Shown here one piece after another: positions 42,291 through 49,795 of a DNA stretch of 64,000 bases. Origin of the DNA: Nonomuraea dietziae (GTDB taxonomy: Bacteria; Actinomycetota; Actinomycetes; Streptosporangiales; Streptosporangiaceae); NCBI RefSeq assembly GCF_014195505.1, contig NZ_JACIBV010000001.1, forward strand, positions 7,440,001-7,504,000, in the 5' to 3' direction. The first letter of the stretch is position 1, and each line of letters starts with the position of its first letter. Below the pieces are notes generated by a model, which worked only from the letters and a program-made list of their open reading frames with translations, did not search any database and had not been told where the DNA came from. A program made the position numbers and the translations under genes.

Positions 42291-43007
42291 TCAGCTGAAC
42301 GCCTGGATCAGCTGCATGTGGGGGAAGGTGACCTGGACGGCGCGGGAGTTGGCGTCCTTCAGGAACGCGACGAACGCAGGGTCGTGGAAGGCCGTGCCTG
42401 CGGTCATGTCCTTGACCGCGTTCGTGCCGGGAGCGGTGATCCGGTGCCGGGCATACCAGGGGTCGATGACGTAGCACTGGGGACCCCATGAATCGACGTC
42501 ATCGGGCGTTCCCGCGCGGTTGACCACGATGAAGGCGTGGCCGCCCTGATCGCCCTCGTACTTGAACAGCTCGACGACCGAGCCCGGATCAAGAAGGTTG
42601 TGGTTGCGAGCGAGGTGGCCGAGGGCCGCACAGGCGAACATCGTGCAGACGCCACTGGAGAAATTCTTGATCGACTCGTCGCCGCGCTTGAGATAGTCGA
42701 TCTTCAGCTGAGTGCGGAGTTGCTCGAACACCTGGGCGGTCAGAGCGCTCCACTCCTGCTCTTTGTCGAGCAGACCGCTGTGTTTGGCCGCGGCGGCGAA
42801 AGCGATCTTCTCGTTGCGGCCGGCATTCGCGAACGTCTTGGCGTCCGCGATGACCTGCGGCACCTTCGGATCCAGATCCGGCCGGGCGCTGAAGGCGGCT
42901 GTCGGTCCCTCCGCGAGCGAGTGGAACGGGTTCCAGACTCTGGCACTTCTCAGAGAGGTGCTCTGTAACGACTGGTTGATGGCGGTCATCGCGGTGAGCT
43001 TGGACAT
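42291..43007 (-). CDS. Papain/transglutaminase-like cysteine enzyme (hypothetical)
   Basis: 238 residues. A Cys-His-Asp triad in the right order: Cys121 (SSGVCTMFACAALGHL), His157 (GDQGGHAFIVV) and Asp182 (CYVIDPWYARH), as in the peptidase C58/YopT-like and transglutaminase-like folds. The N-terminus is Ser/Ala-rich and helical with no signal peptide. ATG 43007 with GAGGAG. Not matched to a named family. Could be a protease, deamidase or toxin; the accessory location is compatible with the last. Confidence 0.6.
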   Translation of the reverse strand: MSKLTAMTAINQSLQSTSLRSARVWNPFHSLAEGPTAAFSARPDLDPKVPQVIADAKTFANAGRNEKIAFAAAAKHSGLLDKEQEWSALTAQVFEQLRTQLKIDYLKRGDESIKNFSSGVCTMFACAALGHLARNHNLLDPGSVVELFKYEGDQGGHAFIVVNRAGTPDDVDSWGPQCYVIDPWYARHRITAPGTNAVKDMTAGTAFHDPAFVAFLKDANSRAVQVTFPHMQLIQAFS

Positions 43008-43309
43008 CCATGTCTCCTCGTGTCGGGCCCCCGGATGGTCTCACCTCAGGAACGTTCCATCCACCCCTTTCGACCCTTCACATGGGGGCGTTCGGCTCAC
43101 ATGGGGGCGTTCGGCGACGAACACCGATACCGGCTGATCACGTCTGGTTGTGACCAGAGGGGCAAGCGCCGTCTCCAGGTCCTGGGCCAGATGTACTCCT
43201 GTCCCGGGTCTGGAGTACCGAAGACGCCGCGCTGCAGGAGTCCGGTACCAGCGAGAGATCGTTCCTGCCGTCGATGAACCGAAGCGTGGGTGTCAGCAGG
43301 CTGAGATAC
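43008..43309. other. Gap between the cysteine enzyme and the methyltransferase
   Basis: No convincing gene in about 300 bp. It holds the palindrome GGAACGTTCC (43049-43058) and a 19-bp tandem duplication at 43078-43115. It separates divergent genes, so both promoters should lie here; no clear -35/-10 pair was picked out. Confidence 0.4.
43078..43115. repeat. 19-bp tandem repeat, two copies
   Basis: TCACATGGGGGCGTTCGGC occurs twice in direct succession (43078-43096, 43097-43115), identical copies, in a promoter region. Confidence 0.85.
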
Positions 43310-44923
43310 ATGTCCGACATCCTCGATCGCCTGCACCGGATGTTCTTCCGAGTCGTGTCGCTGCTTCCCACCTCCGTTCAGGGTCGCTTCCTCCGCCACT
43401 ACTTCGAGTGGGTTCATCACTTACCTGACCCGTGGCGGTATGACACCGAGCCATATGAGATCGACAAGTACGAGATGACGTTGCGGCACGTGCCCCACCG
43501 TGCCTACCGCAGAGTCCTGGACGTGGGATGCAGCGAAGGGGCATTCACTCGCCGGCTGGCCCGTGCATACCCGAGCGCGGAGTGCTGGGGCGTGGACGTC
43601 TCGGATCGGGCGGTCACCAGGGCGGCGGCGAAGGCGGCTGGGGCGGCGAGATTCATGGCGCTCGACTTCCTCAACGAGGACCCCGACGGCACCTTTGATC
43701 TGGTCATCTGTGCCGAGACGCTGTATTACGTGGGCCGCGACGAACGGCTGCGCCTGGCTTACGGGCGACTTCGCTCGTTCATGGTGCCGGGCGCGGTCCT
43801 GGTTCTCGTGCACGAATGGCCCGAGGCGCGCCGCCTCTACCGGCACCTCGACGACACACCGTTCTTCCGCCGAGTAAGCGAGCACCCGTACGAGCACCCG
43901 GTGCGCTCGTACGCCGTCACGGTGTACGAACGCGTGGAACCCGCCTCGCGTGATCGTGCCGCGCTTCTGCGGGCGCGCACCGATCCCATGACCCGCCTCG
44001 ACACGGGGGCTCCGGCCCCTGGGCTCGAAGGACGGCATGGCCCCGCCTTCCCGGCGATGACGCAGGGCAGGAGACGGGATCACTCTCGCTCACGTATGCG
44101 GCCCTTTCGGACGCTGCTGCTGGCCGCCGTGCTCGCCACGGGAACGGCCGCCGCCGGCCGGCCAGTGGTGGATGAGCTGCCCCTTCCCTCTGCCTTCGAT
44201 GCCGACGCACTCCAGGACCGCTACGAACTCCACGCGTGGTCGGGGCGACAGTTCCTGGCATGGAGCCGCAGGGGCGACGGCCAGGCGATCGAGGTCGTAG
44301 GGGATCTCGCCAACGCGCGGACAGTCATCGTCTATGTGCCGGGCTCGGGGCAGAGCCTGGCCTCCTTCGACGACTCCGCGGAAAGCCCCGGGCGAGCGGC
44401 CCGCGCGCTCTATGACGAGGCCGCCGGGCTGGGGCCGGGGACGGCGGTGATCGGCTGGCTGGGCTACGACCCGCCGGACCTCGTCAACCTTGAGATCGCC
44501 ACCATCTGGCCGGCCGACAGAGGCGCCCGGAGGCTGAGGTCCTTCCTCTCCATGCTGCCGCGACACGTGCGGATCAGTCTGGTCTGCCACAGCTATGGCT
44601 CGGTGGTCTGCGCTCGTGCCGTCGCGGGATCGCCGGTCCACGATCTCATCGTCACCGGCAGCCCAGGCCTGGGTGTCCGAAGGGTATCGGACCTGCACAC
44701 CTCGGCGCGGATCTGGGCGGCGCTCGGCGGCGGCGACGACGTGTTCCGCTCCGGCCTGCTGATCGGGCCGTTCGGGTTCGGCACCGATCCCGTGAGCGCC
44801 GAGTTCGGCGCGCGAGTCCTCGATGGCGGCGATGCCCGGCATCACACCTACCTCAGGCCCGGCACCCGGACCCTGACGGAGATCACTCACATCGCGGTGA
44901 GGGGGCGGGAGCGTGCGGCGTGA
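43310..44923 (+). CDS. SAM methyltransferase fused to an alpha/beta hydrolase (DUF1023-like)
   Basis: 537 residues in one frame. Residues 1-215 are a NodS-type methyltransferase: RVLDVGCSEGAFTRRLA motif I, CWGVDVSD, and FDLVICAETLYYVG. After a 45-residue basic linker comes RPFRTLLLAAVLATGTAAAG, a signal-peptide-like segment, then a DUF1023-type hydrolase with VCHSYGSVVCARAV (Ser nucleophile) and a late His (THIAVRG). A secretion signal inside a polypeptide is odd, so two genes may have fused. Start ATG 43310; no good ribosome site. Ends overlapping the membrane acyltransferase gene. Confidence 0.65.
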   Translation: MSDILDRLHRMFFRVVSLLPTSVQGRFLRHYFEWVHHLPDPWRYDTEPYEIDKYEMTLRHVPHRAYRRVLDVGCSEGAFTRRLARAYPSAECWGVDVSDRAVTRAAAKAAGAARFMALDFLNEDPDGTFDLVICAETLYYVGRDERLRLAYGRLRSFMVPGAVLVLVHEWPEARRLYRHLDDTPFFRRVSEHPYEHPVRSYAVTVYERVEPASRDRAALLRARTDPMTRLDTGAPAPGLEGRHGPAFPAMTQGRRRDHSRSRMRPFRTLLLAAVLATGTAAAGRPVVDELPLPSAFDADALQDRYELHAWSGRQFLAWSRRGDGQAIEVVGDLANARTVIVYVPGSGQSLASFDDSAESPGRAARALYDEAAGLGPGTAVIGWLGYDPPDLVNLEIATIWPADRGARRLRSFLSMLPRHVRISLVCHSYGSVVCARAVAGSPVHDLIVTGSPGLGVRRVSDLHTSARIWAALGGGDDVFRSGLLIGPFGFGTDPVSAEFGARVLDGGDARHHTYLRPGTRTLTEITHIAVRGRERAA

Positions 44924-45941
44924 GCGGCGAATCGACGTGCTGCTCGCCACGTCCGTCACGGTCGGCATCCTCGGACAATGGCTAGCCACCTCGTACGTCG
45001 TCACGGACGATCTCCACGTGGCGAGCCTGCTCACGGCCGTGCCGGAGTTGGCGCCCGCCACCTGGCTGCTGCAGACCCTGCCCGTGTTCTTCTTCACGAG
45101 CGGATATGCCCATGGTGGAGAGGGGTCCTCGGCAGCGCTGCGGCTGCGCCCGATGCTGACCTTCCTGCTCGCCTGGGGAGCGGGCCTGGCGGTCCTGTCG
45201 GTCAACGGATTCTCCCTCGCCGCCATCCGCGAGATCCTCGGCCCCGTGCTCCAGCCGCTGTGGTTCCTGGTGCCCTACCTGCTGCTCACCGCGGTCGCTC
45301 CATGGCTACGTCGGGCGGTGCTTCGATACGGCTGGGGGACGGCCCTCGTCCCCGGAATCTCTGTGGCTCTTGTCGACCTTGCCCGTTTCGCCTGGCCCGA
45401 GCTGGGGTGGTTGGGCTCCGTCAACGCGATCTCGGCCTGGGCGGTGCCGTTCCTGCTTGGCCTGGCATGGAGGCAGGGCAGCATCAGCGGAGCGTGGTTG
45501 CTCAGCGGAGGCGGGATGCTCGCGGCGATGCTGATCGCCCTCGGCCACTACCCCGTCGACATGGTGGATGTGCCTGGCGCGCCGGTGTCGAACATCGCGC
45601 CACCGACCGCGGCTCTCCTCGCTTTCGGATGCGCGCAGTGCGGGCTCGCGGCACTGGCGGGCGATCGGCTCGGCCGCTGGGCCGAAGACCGCCGGATCGC
45701 GGTCCTGATCAGCGACGCGGCCTTCCCGCTCTACCTCTGGCATCCAACGGCGCTTGCTATCATCTCGCTGGCCACGGTCCAGTTCGGTCCGGTCGCAGGG
45801 CTCACCAGCCCGCCGACCAGCACGACCTGGCTGACGCTGCGGTTCGCCTGGATGCCCCTCTGCGTGACGACGCTGATCGGATTGCTGGCGCTGGCACGGC
45901 CGCGTGTGCCGAAGCCCCATGCGGGTCACAGCAGCCTGTAA
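44913..45941 (+). CDS. Acyltransferase-3-like membrane protein
   Basis: 342 residues, about ten hydrophobic helices, GTG 44913 overlapping the hydrolase by 11 bp. Resembles OafA/acyltransferase 3: RRIDVLLATSVTVGILGQWLA at the N-terminus, FFFTSGYAHGG, WFLVPYLLLTAVAP, and AFPLYLWHPTAL late. The family His after the first helix (R-x10-H) appears as Gln (GILGQW), so catalysis may be lost or altered. Coupled to the hydrolase upstream, suggesting a cell-envelope modification pair (inference). Confidence 0.7.
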   Translation: MRRERRIDVLLATSVTVGILGQWLATSYVVTDDLHVASLLTAVPELAPATWLLQTLPVFFFTSGYAHGGEGSSAALRLRPMLTFLLAWGAGLAVLSVNGFSLAAIREILGPVLQPLWFLVPYLLLTAVAPWLRRAVLRYGWGTALVPGISVALVDLARFAWPELGWLGSVNAISAWAVPFLLGLAWRQGSISGAWLLSGGGMLAAMLIALGHYPVDMVDVPGAPVSNIAPPTAALLAFGCAQCGLAALAGDRLGRWAEDRRIAVLISDAAFPLYLWHPTALAIISLATVQFGPVAGLTSPPTSTTWLTLRFAWMPLCVTTLIGLLALARPRVPKPHAGHSSL

Positions 45942-45956
45942 GGCGTGGCCCTCGGA

Positions 45957-46901
45957 TCAGTGCCCTGACTCCGCCACCGGCCAGGACCCAAGCTTGTCGG
46001 GGTTGCGTACCGCCCAGATGCGCATGATCCGGTCGCCTGCGACGTCGATCGCCGCCACCGTCATGGTGACGCCGTTGTGCTGGGCCACCAGACCGGGCCG
46101 GCCGTTGACCGTACGCTCCAGGAGCGTCAGGCCGGGTGCTCGCTCGGCAAGGGCGAGGATGTAGCGGGCCACCTGCTCGCCGCCTTCGACGGGGTGGAGC
46201 GCGGCGCTGACCAGACCGCCGCCATCGGCGATCATCGTGGCGTCGGGGTCGAGGAGGCCGACGAGGGCGGCGATGTCCTTGGCCTCCCACGCCTGCTTGA
46301 AGTCCCTGACGAGGCCGGCGTGCCGGGCTGCGGGAGCCGACGGAGTCTGCGACGCGCGAACGCGGCGGCGGGCCGTGAAGGCCAGCTGGCGACATGCCAC
46401 CGGGGTACGTCCGACGATCTCGGCCACTTCGGCGAAGGAGTACCGGAAGACGTCGTGCAGGATGAACGCCACACGCTCGGCCGGGGTCATCGACTCGAGC
46501 ACGACCAGGAACGCCATGTTGATCGACTCGTCGAGCGTGACCCGGTCGGCCGGGTCGACCGTGCCTGCGCCCTGCCCGTTGACCCACTCCGTGTGATCGG
46601 GCAGCGGCTCCGGGACCCATTCGCCCACGTAGCTCTCGCGCCGGGCCCGTGCCGAGCCGAGCAGGTCAAGGCAGATGCGGCCGGCGACCCTCGTCAGCCA
46701 GGCGCCGGGGGATTCGATGGCCTCCTGCTGCCGGCGGGACATGGCGTACCAGCGGGCGTAGGTCTCCTGGACGACATCCTCAGCCTCGGCCAGGGAGCCG
46801 AGGAGCCGGTAGGCGACATTGATCAGCTGACGCCGCTCGCTCATGATCACGCTCAGGCCCGGATCGAGCCGACCGTCTCCCGGTTCGGATGGGGTGGTCA
46901 T
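45957..46901 (-). CDS. ECF41-type sigma factor (SigJ-like)
   Basis: 314 residues. Sigma region 2 (INVAYRLLGSLAEAEDVVQETYARWY), the ECF41 linker VGEWVPEPLPD, region 4 (MTPAERVAFILHDVFRYSFAEVAEIVGRTPVACRQLAFTARRRV in parts), then a SnoaL-like C-terminal extension (FKQAWEAKDIAALVGLLDPDATMIADGGG ... NPDKL) that controls activity in this group. No anti-sigma gene needed. Divergent from a small membrane protein that may be its target. ATG 46901. Confidence 0.92.
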   Translation of the reverse strand: MTTPSEPGDGRLDPGLSVIMSERRQLINVAYRLLGSLAEAEDVVQETYARWYAMSRRQQEAIESPGAWLTRVAGRICLDLLGSARARRESYVGEWVPEPLPDHTEWVNGQGAGTVDPADRVTLDESINMAFLVVLESMTPAERVAFILHDVFRYSFAEVAEIVGRTPVACRQLAFTARRRVRASQTPSAPAARHAGLVRDFKQAWEAKDIAALVGLLDPDATMIADGGGLVSAALHPVEGGEQVARYILALAERAPGLTLLERTVNGRPGLVAQHNGVTMTVAAIDVAGDRIMRIWAVRNPDKLGSWPVAESGH

Positions 46902-46932
46902 CGTTTCGCCGATTCCCTAGGTCGCATCGGGT

Positions 46933-46958
46933 CCTCACCAGATCGACGAAAGGTGAGG
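46933..46958. promoter_or_regulatory. Inverted repeat between the ECF41 gene and the membrane protein gene
   Basis: CCTCACC (46933-46939) and GGTGAGG (46952-46958), perfect 7-bp arms with a 12-bp spacer, in the divergent promoter region. Possible operator. The reported ECF41 -35 sequence TGTCACA is not evident here. Confidence 0.4.
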
Positions 46959-47061
46959 TCGGCGCGTCGCCTAACATTTCCGGCACCTGTTTCGTCGGAC
47001 TACTGAGACACCCGGATCACCAGGCCTCAGACACCGCTGACAGGGAGAAGGAAAACCCGCC

Positions 47062-47526
47062 ATGCCCACGCACACGACGACGAAGCGAGGCCTCCTCATG
47101 GTCTTGCAGGTCGCCATCACCCTACAAACCGTGGCCGTCTTCGTCCAAGCGATCACCGCTGGGCTGCTGTTGTCCACCCCCGGCGGTGGGGCGCTGCACA
47201 GTGCCGGATCGTACACCGTGTTCATCGTGACCCTGCTACACCTGATCGTCGCGATCCTGGTGTGGCGGCCGGGCGGCGGCTCACCCAGGCCCATCCGGTA
47301 CGCCGCCGGCTTCTTCGCGCTCACCTCGGCACAGGTGGCGCTGGGCCTCGCGCACATGACGGCCCTGCACGTCCCCGTGGGCGTCCTGATGTTCGGCCTG
47401 AGCGTTTCCCAACTCGTCCGGATCTGGACCGGCCGCCGCGCTCACGGGGCCGCCGCACCATCGACGGTCGGTCAAGGGGCCGACCGCGGCACTCTCGACG
47501 AGTCAACACCGGCAGGTCAGATCTGA
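47062..47526 (+). CDS. Small four-helix membrane protein (DoxX-like topology)
   Basis: 154 residues with four hydrophobic segments: about 12-35, 47-66, 78-97 and 103-120, then a hydrophilic tail with low-complexity GADRGTLDESTPAGQI. Similar in size and topology to DoxX and other ECF-associated membrane proteins, but no firm match. ATG 47062 with AGGGAGAAGGA. Divergent from the ECF41 gene, so a likely target of that sigma factor (inference). Confidence 0.7.
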   Translation: MPTHTTTKRGLLMVLQVAITLQTVAVFVQAITAGLLLSTPGGGALHSAGSYTVFIVTLLHLIVAILVWRPGGGSPRPIRYAAGFFALTSAQVALGLAHMTALHVPVGVLMFGLSVSQLVRIWTGRRAHGAAAPSTVGQGADRGTLDESTPAGQI

Positions 47527-47554
47527 CCGCCAGGCACATGGCGGCCCGGGGAGC

Positions 47555-47683
47555 GCCCGGACGACGACCCGGCGCGCCCTGCGCGTGCTTCGCGAGGAGG
47601 GCCTGATCTCCACCGCTCCCCGGATCGGCGCCTTTGTCGGCGAGCCCGGCCAGGTGCCGCGCGGACCGGATGATCATCATTGA
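47555..47683 (+). pseudogene. Remnant of a GntR winged-helix gene
   Basis: Reads ARTTTRRALRVLREEGLI followed by STAPRIGAFVGEPGQVPRGP and a stop. This matches the recognition helix and wing of the two downstream double-winged-helix proteins (ARTTARRAIHVLREEGLI; GEGTFVGNPGEAPRSPRKT). Only about 40 codons survive, with no start. It is in the opposite orientation to the intact paralogues, so a third copy was present and decayed. Confidence 0.65.
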
Positions 47684-47747
47684 TCTGCAGGTAGATGGGT
47701 GCCACCATCAAGGCCGAGCGTGGTCTACGCATGTGCGGGCGATGAGA

Positions 47748-48236
47748 CTAGCGGGGAGGAGAAGGGGGCCACCTGTCCTTGGCGGAGACGTAGGTGCCGC
47801 GGTAGGGAACGGTGAACGCCCATCCCTGTTCCCTGAGGTGCGCCACCGCCTGGCGGGCTGTGACCTTGGCGACGCCGTACTCCTTCATCAGCGCCTTCTC
47901 GCTCGGGATGGGCCGGTTCGGGGCGATCTCGCCTCGGCGGATCCTGGCGGCGATCTCCTCGGCGATCTTCTGGTAGAGCGGGGTCTTACGCGGTGCGCGG
48001 GGAATTCCAGGCTCGCCGACGAAGGTGCCCTCGCCCTGGATCGTGTAGGCCACACCCTGCTCCCGCAGCTCCCTGGCGACCCGCCGTGCGGTGGTGCGGG
48101 CGATCTGGTATTCGGCCTGGAGTTCTGCCTCACTGGGCACGGGCTCGCCAGGCTTGAGCGCGCCGCTGAGGATGCGCTCGCGAAGGCGTTCCGTGATCTG
48201 CCGGTAGAGCGGTATAGGGCCGTCTCGGTCGAGCAT
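47748..48236 (-). CDS. Double winged-helix GntR regulator, copy 1
   Basis: 162 residues consisting of two GntR winged helices in tandem and no effector domain: residues 1-75 (IPLYRQITERLRERILSGALKPGEPVPSEAELQAEYQIARTTARRVARELREQGV) and 85-155 (LYQKIAEEIAARIRRGEIAPNRPIPSEKALMKEYGVAKVTARQAVAHLREQGW). ATG 48236 with TAGGCT 6 bp upstream, so leaderless. Paralogue of the next gene, with homologous promoters. Probably binds paired half-sites as a monomer (inference). Confidence 0.85.
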   Translation of the reverse strand: MLDRDGPIPLYRQITERLRERILSGALKPGEPVPSEAELQAEYQIARTTARRVARELREQGVAYTIQGEGTFVGEPGIPRAPRKTPLYQKIAEEIAARIRRGEIAPNRPIPSEKALMKEYGVAKVTARQAVAHLREQGWAFTVPYRGTYVSAKDRWPPSPPR

Positions 48237-48277
48237 GGACGTAGCCTAGGCGTCGCGATACAAGCAGTCGAGTGGCT

Positions 48278-48754
48278 TCAGGCCTGGGGCCACGACTCCT
48301 TGGGCGAGACGAAGCTGCCGCGAGCCGGCACGGTGTAGATCCAGCCTTGCTCCCGCAACAGCGCCATGGCCCGCCGTACGGTCTCCCTGGCCACCTCATA
48401 CTCCTGGACAAGGGTGGACTCACCCGGAATCGGGCGGCGCGGCTGAAGCTGTCCCGTCCTGATCCGTTGCTCGATGTCGCCCGCGATCTGCCGGAACAGC
48501 GGGGTCTTGCGCGGGCTGCGCGGCGCTTCTCCGGGATTGCCGACGAAGGTGCCCTCGCCCTGGACCGTGTAGATCAGCCCCTCCTCGCGAAGGACGTGGA
48601 TGGCCCGACGGGCCGTAGTCCTCGCGACGCCGAACTCCTTCTGGATGTCGGCCTCGCTCGGCACGGGATGGCCGGCCGTGAGGCCGTCGATCCGCTGCCT
48701 CATGATCTCGGCGATCTGTAGGTAGAGGTGGGTGTCTCCGTGGTAGTCGAGCAC
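48278..48754 (-). CDS. Double winged-helix GntR regulator, copy 2
   Basis: 158 residues, same layout: two winged helices (1-75: LYLQIAEIMRQRIDGLTAGHPVPSEADIQKEFGVARTTARRAIHVLREEGL; 85-155: LFRQIAGDIEQRIRTGQLQPRRPIPGESTLVQEYEVARETVRRAMALLREQGW). GTG 48754 is preceded by TAGCTT then 6 bp, the same leaderless layout as copy 1 (CGCCTAG..T, NCGT, start, CTCGAC). Half-site repeats lie between it and the divergent small gene. Function unknown. Confidence 0.85.
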   Translation of the reverse strand: MLDYHGDTHLYLQIAEIMRQRIDGLTAGHPVPSEADIQKEFGVARTTARRAIHVLREEGLIYTVQGEGTFVGNPGEAPRSPRKTPLFRQIAGDIEQRIRTGQLQPRRPIPGESTLVQEYEVARETVRRAMALLREQGWIYTVPARGSFVSPKESWPQA

Positions 48755-48798
48755 ATACGAAAGCTAGGCGAACGGATACTAGGTACCGCATAACGCTT

Positions 48799-48852
48799 CG
48801 TCTATAAAGGCAGATCTTTGCGTCTCACTAGACGTGGAGATACGACCAGACG
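48799..48852. promoter_or_regulatory. Half-site cluster in the GntR/small-gene divergent promoter
   Basis: CGTCT at 48799-48803 and 48821-48825, and its complement AGACG at 48830-48834 and 48848-48852. The middle pair forms CGTCT-CACT-AGACG. The last half-site abuts the -10 box TATTGT (48853-48858) of the small gene. Four half-sites in 54 bp suit a protein with two DNA-binding domains such as the adjacent regulator (inference). Confidence 0.5.
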
Positions 48853-48867
48853 TATTGTCCGAGTGTG
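48853..48867 (+). promoter_or_regulatory. Leaderless -10 box of the small gene at 48865
   Basis: TATTGT (48853-48858), 6 bp, GTG 48865; no ribosome-binding site. Confidence 0.45.
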
Positions 48868-49170
48868 AATCGCAGCGATCGCGAGCTGACGCAGGACACG
48901 TGCATCAGCCAGCACGTCTCCCCATTGCTCGACACGTATGTGCCGATCGACTGGGCGATCGCGACCCCCAGGGCGGATCGAGTGCGAGTGCGGGCGCATA
49001 CGTGCGAGCGCCTGCCGGTGGCGTACGAGTTGTGCCAGGCGGCCGGGCTCATGTTCATCCGGCGCACGAGTCGAGGGGAAGGGGCGACGGTGGTGCACGA
49101 GTCCCCGTGGCAGCGGGTGTGCGAGGTGGAGGAGCTGTGGCGGCGCCTCCTGGAAGGGATGGCGCGGTGA
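48865..49170 (+). CDS. Small hypothetical protein
   Basis: 101 residues: MNRSDRELTQDTCISQHVSP, then IDWAIATPRADRVRVRAHTCERL and EVEELWRRLLEGMAR. Soluble, four Cys, no recognised domain. Leaderless GTG 48865 divergent from GntR copy 2, with a half-site cluster in front. The stop overlaps the start of a second small gene (GTGA). Probably controlled by the neighbouring regulator; function unknown. Confidence 0.6.
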   Translation: MNRSDRELTQDTCISQHVSPLLDTYVPIDWAIATPRADRVRVRAHTCERLPVAYELCQAAGLMFIRRTSRGEGATVVHESPWQRVCEVEELWRRLLEGMAR

Positions 49171-49343
49171 TCGCGATACGAAGACTCGCGGGCTGGCGCG
49201 CCCTCCTTCGGTGGGGGCAGACGCGCTGGAAGGCGTCCACCGCCGCACGCGTGGCGCGGCACCGGTCGGGGGCGCAGACGTGGGGGTGGTGGGTGCCGTT
49301 GGTCGGGCAGTTTCACGAACGCGGCGCCCACCGCGAACCCTGA
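49167..49343 (+). CDS. Small basic Trp-rich protein, coupled to the previous gene
   Basis: 58 residues starting VIAIRRLAGWRALLRWGQTR and continuing with GAQTWGWWVPLVGQFHERG. GTG 49167 overlaps the preceding stop (GTGA). Seven Trp and many Arg/Lys in 58 residues, cationic-amphipathic in character, with no clear transmembrane helix. Easily missed because it lacks an ATG. Could be a small regulator or antimicrobial-type peptide (speculative). Confidence 0.45.
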   Translation: MIAIRRLAGWRALLRWGQTRWKASTAARVARHRSGAQTWGWWVPLVGQFHERGAHREP

Positions 49344-49411
49344 TACGTGCCCTGGGCCCAGTGGCCTTTCGGGCGGGCGCTTGGCGGCCGCTCGGCTCAG
49401 GGCGCTTCGAC

Positions 49412-49763
49412 CTCCGCAGGCATGCTCCATCCCGGCCTGCCCGCGGAGCCGTTCCTCCGGCGGGCAGGGCCCGGTCCGCCGGAGGAACGGGGAGATGTGG
49501 AGACTCCGCTCTGCGCAGCGCGGAAGGCTTCGCTGGATAGACGGGGTCACTCCTCCGGGTGGAGCTGAGACCCGTCTAGAAAATGGGCGCCTGGCGGGCC
49601 TCCGAGTGACTGGGGAAGGGAGTCGGAGGTTCGCCGGGCGTCCTCTCTGTGCACGTGGTGCCGGTCGTCTCTGGGCTTTTGAAGGCCCCCGCGGCCTCCA
49701 GCGGGGGGATCCCCTTTCCCCTGGGCTGGAGTGGCGGCCCCGCTCTTCCAACGCGGAGCGGGG
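49412..49763. other. Hairpin-rich interval between the small genes and radC
   Basis: About 450 bp without a credible gene but with a string of stem-loops: CTCCGC/GCGGAG (49412-49448), a perfect 15-bp stem CCGTTCCTCCGGCGG/CCGCCGGAGGAACGG (49449-49490), 49539-49577, an 18-bp imperfect stem 49588-49640, CCCCCGC/GCGGGGG (49686-49707) and CCCCGCTC/GAGCGGGG (49738-49763). One or two would do as terminators for convergent genes; five or six suggest a structured RNA or an eroded mobile element end. Confidence 0.5.
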
Positions 49764-49795
49764 TCGTCTGCTGTGCACCGAGTGGCTTCTCGGCG

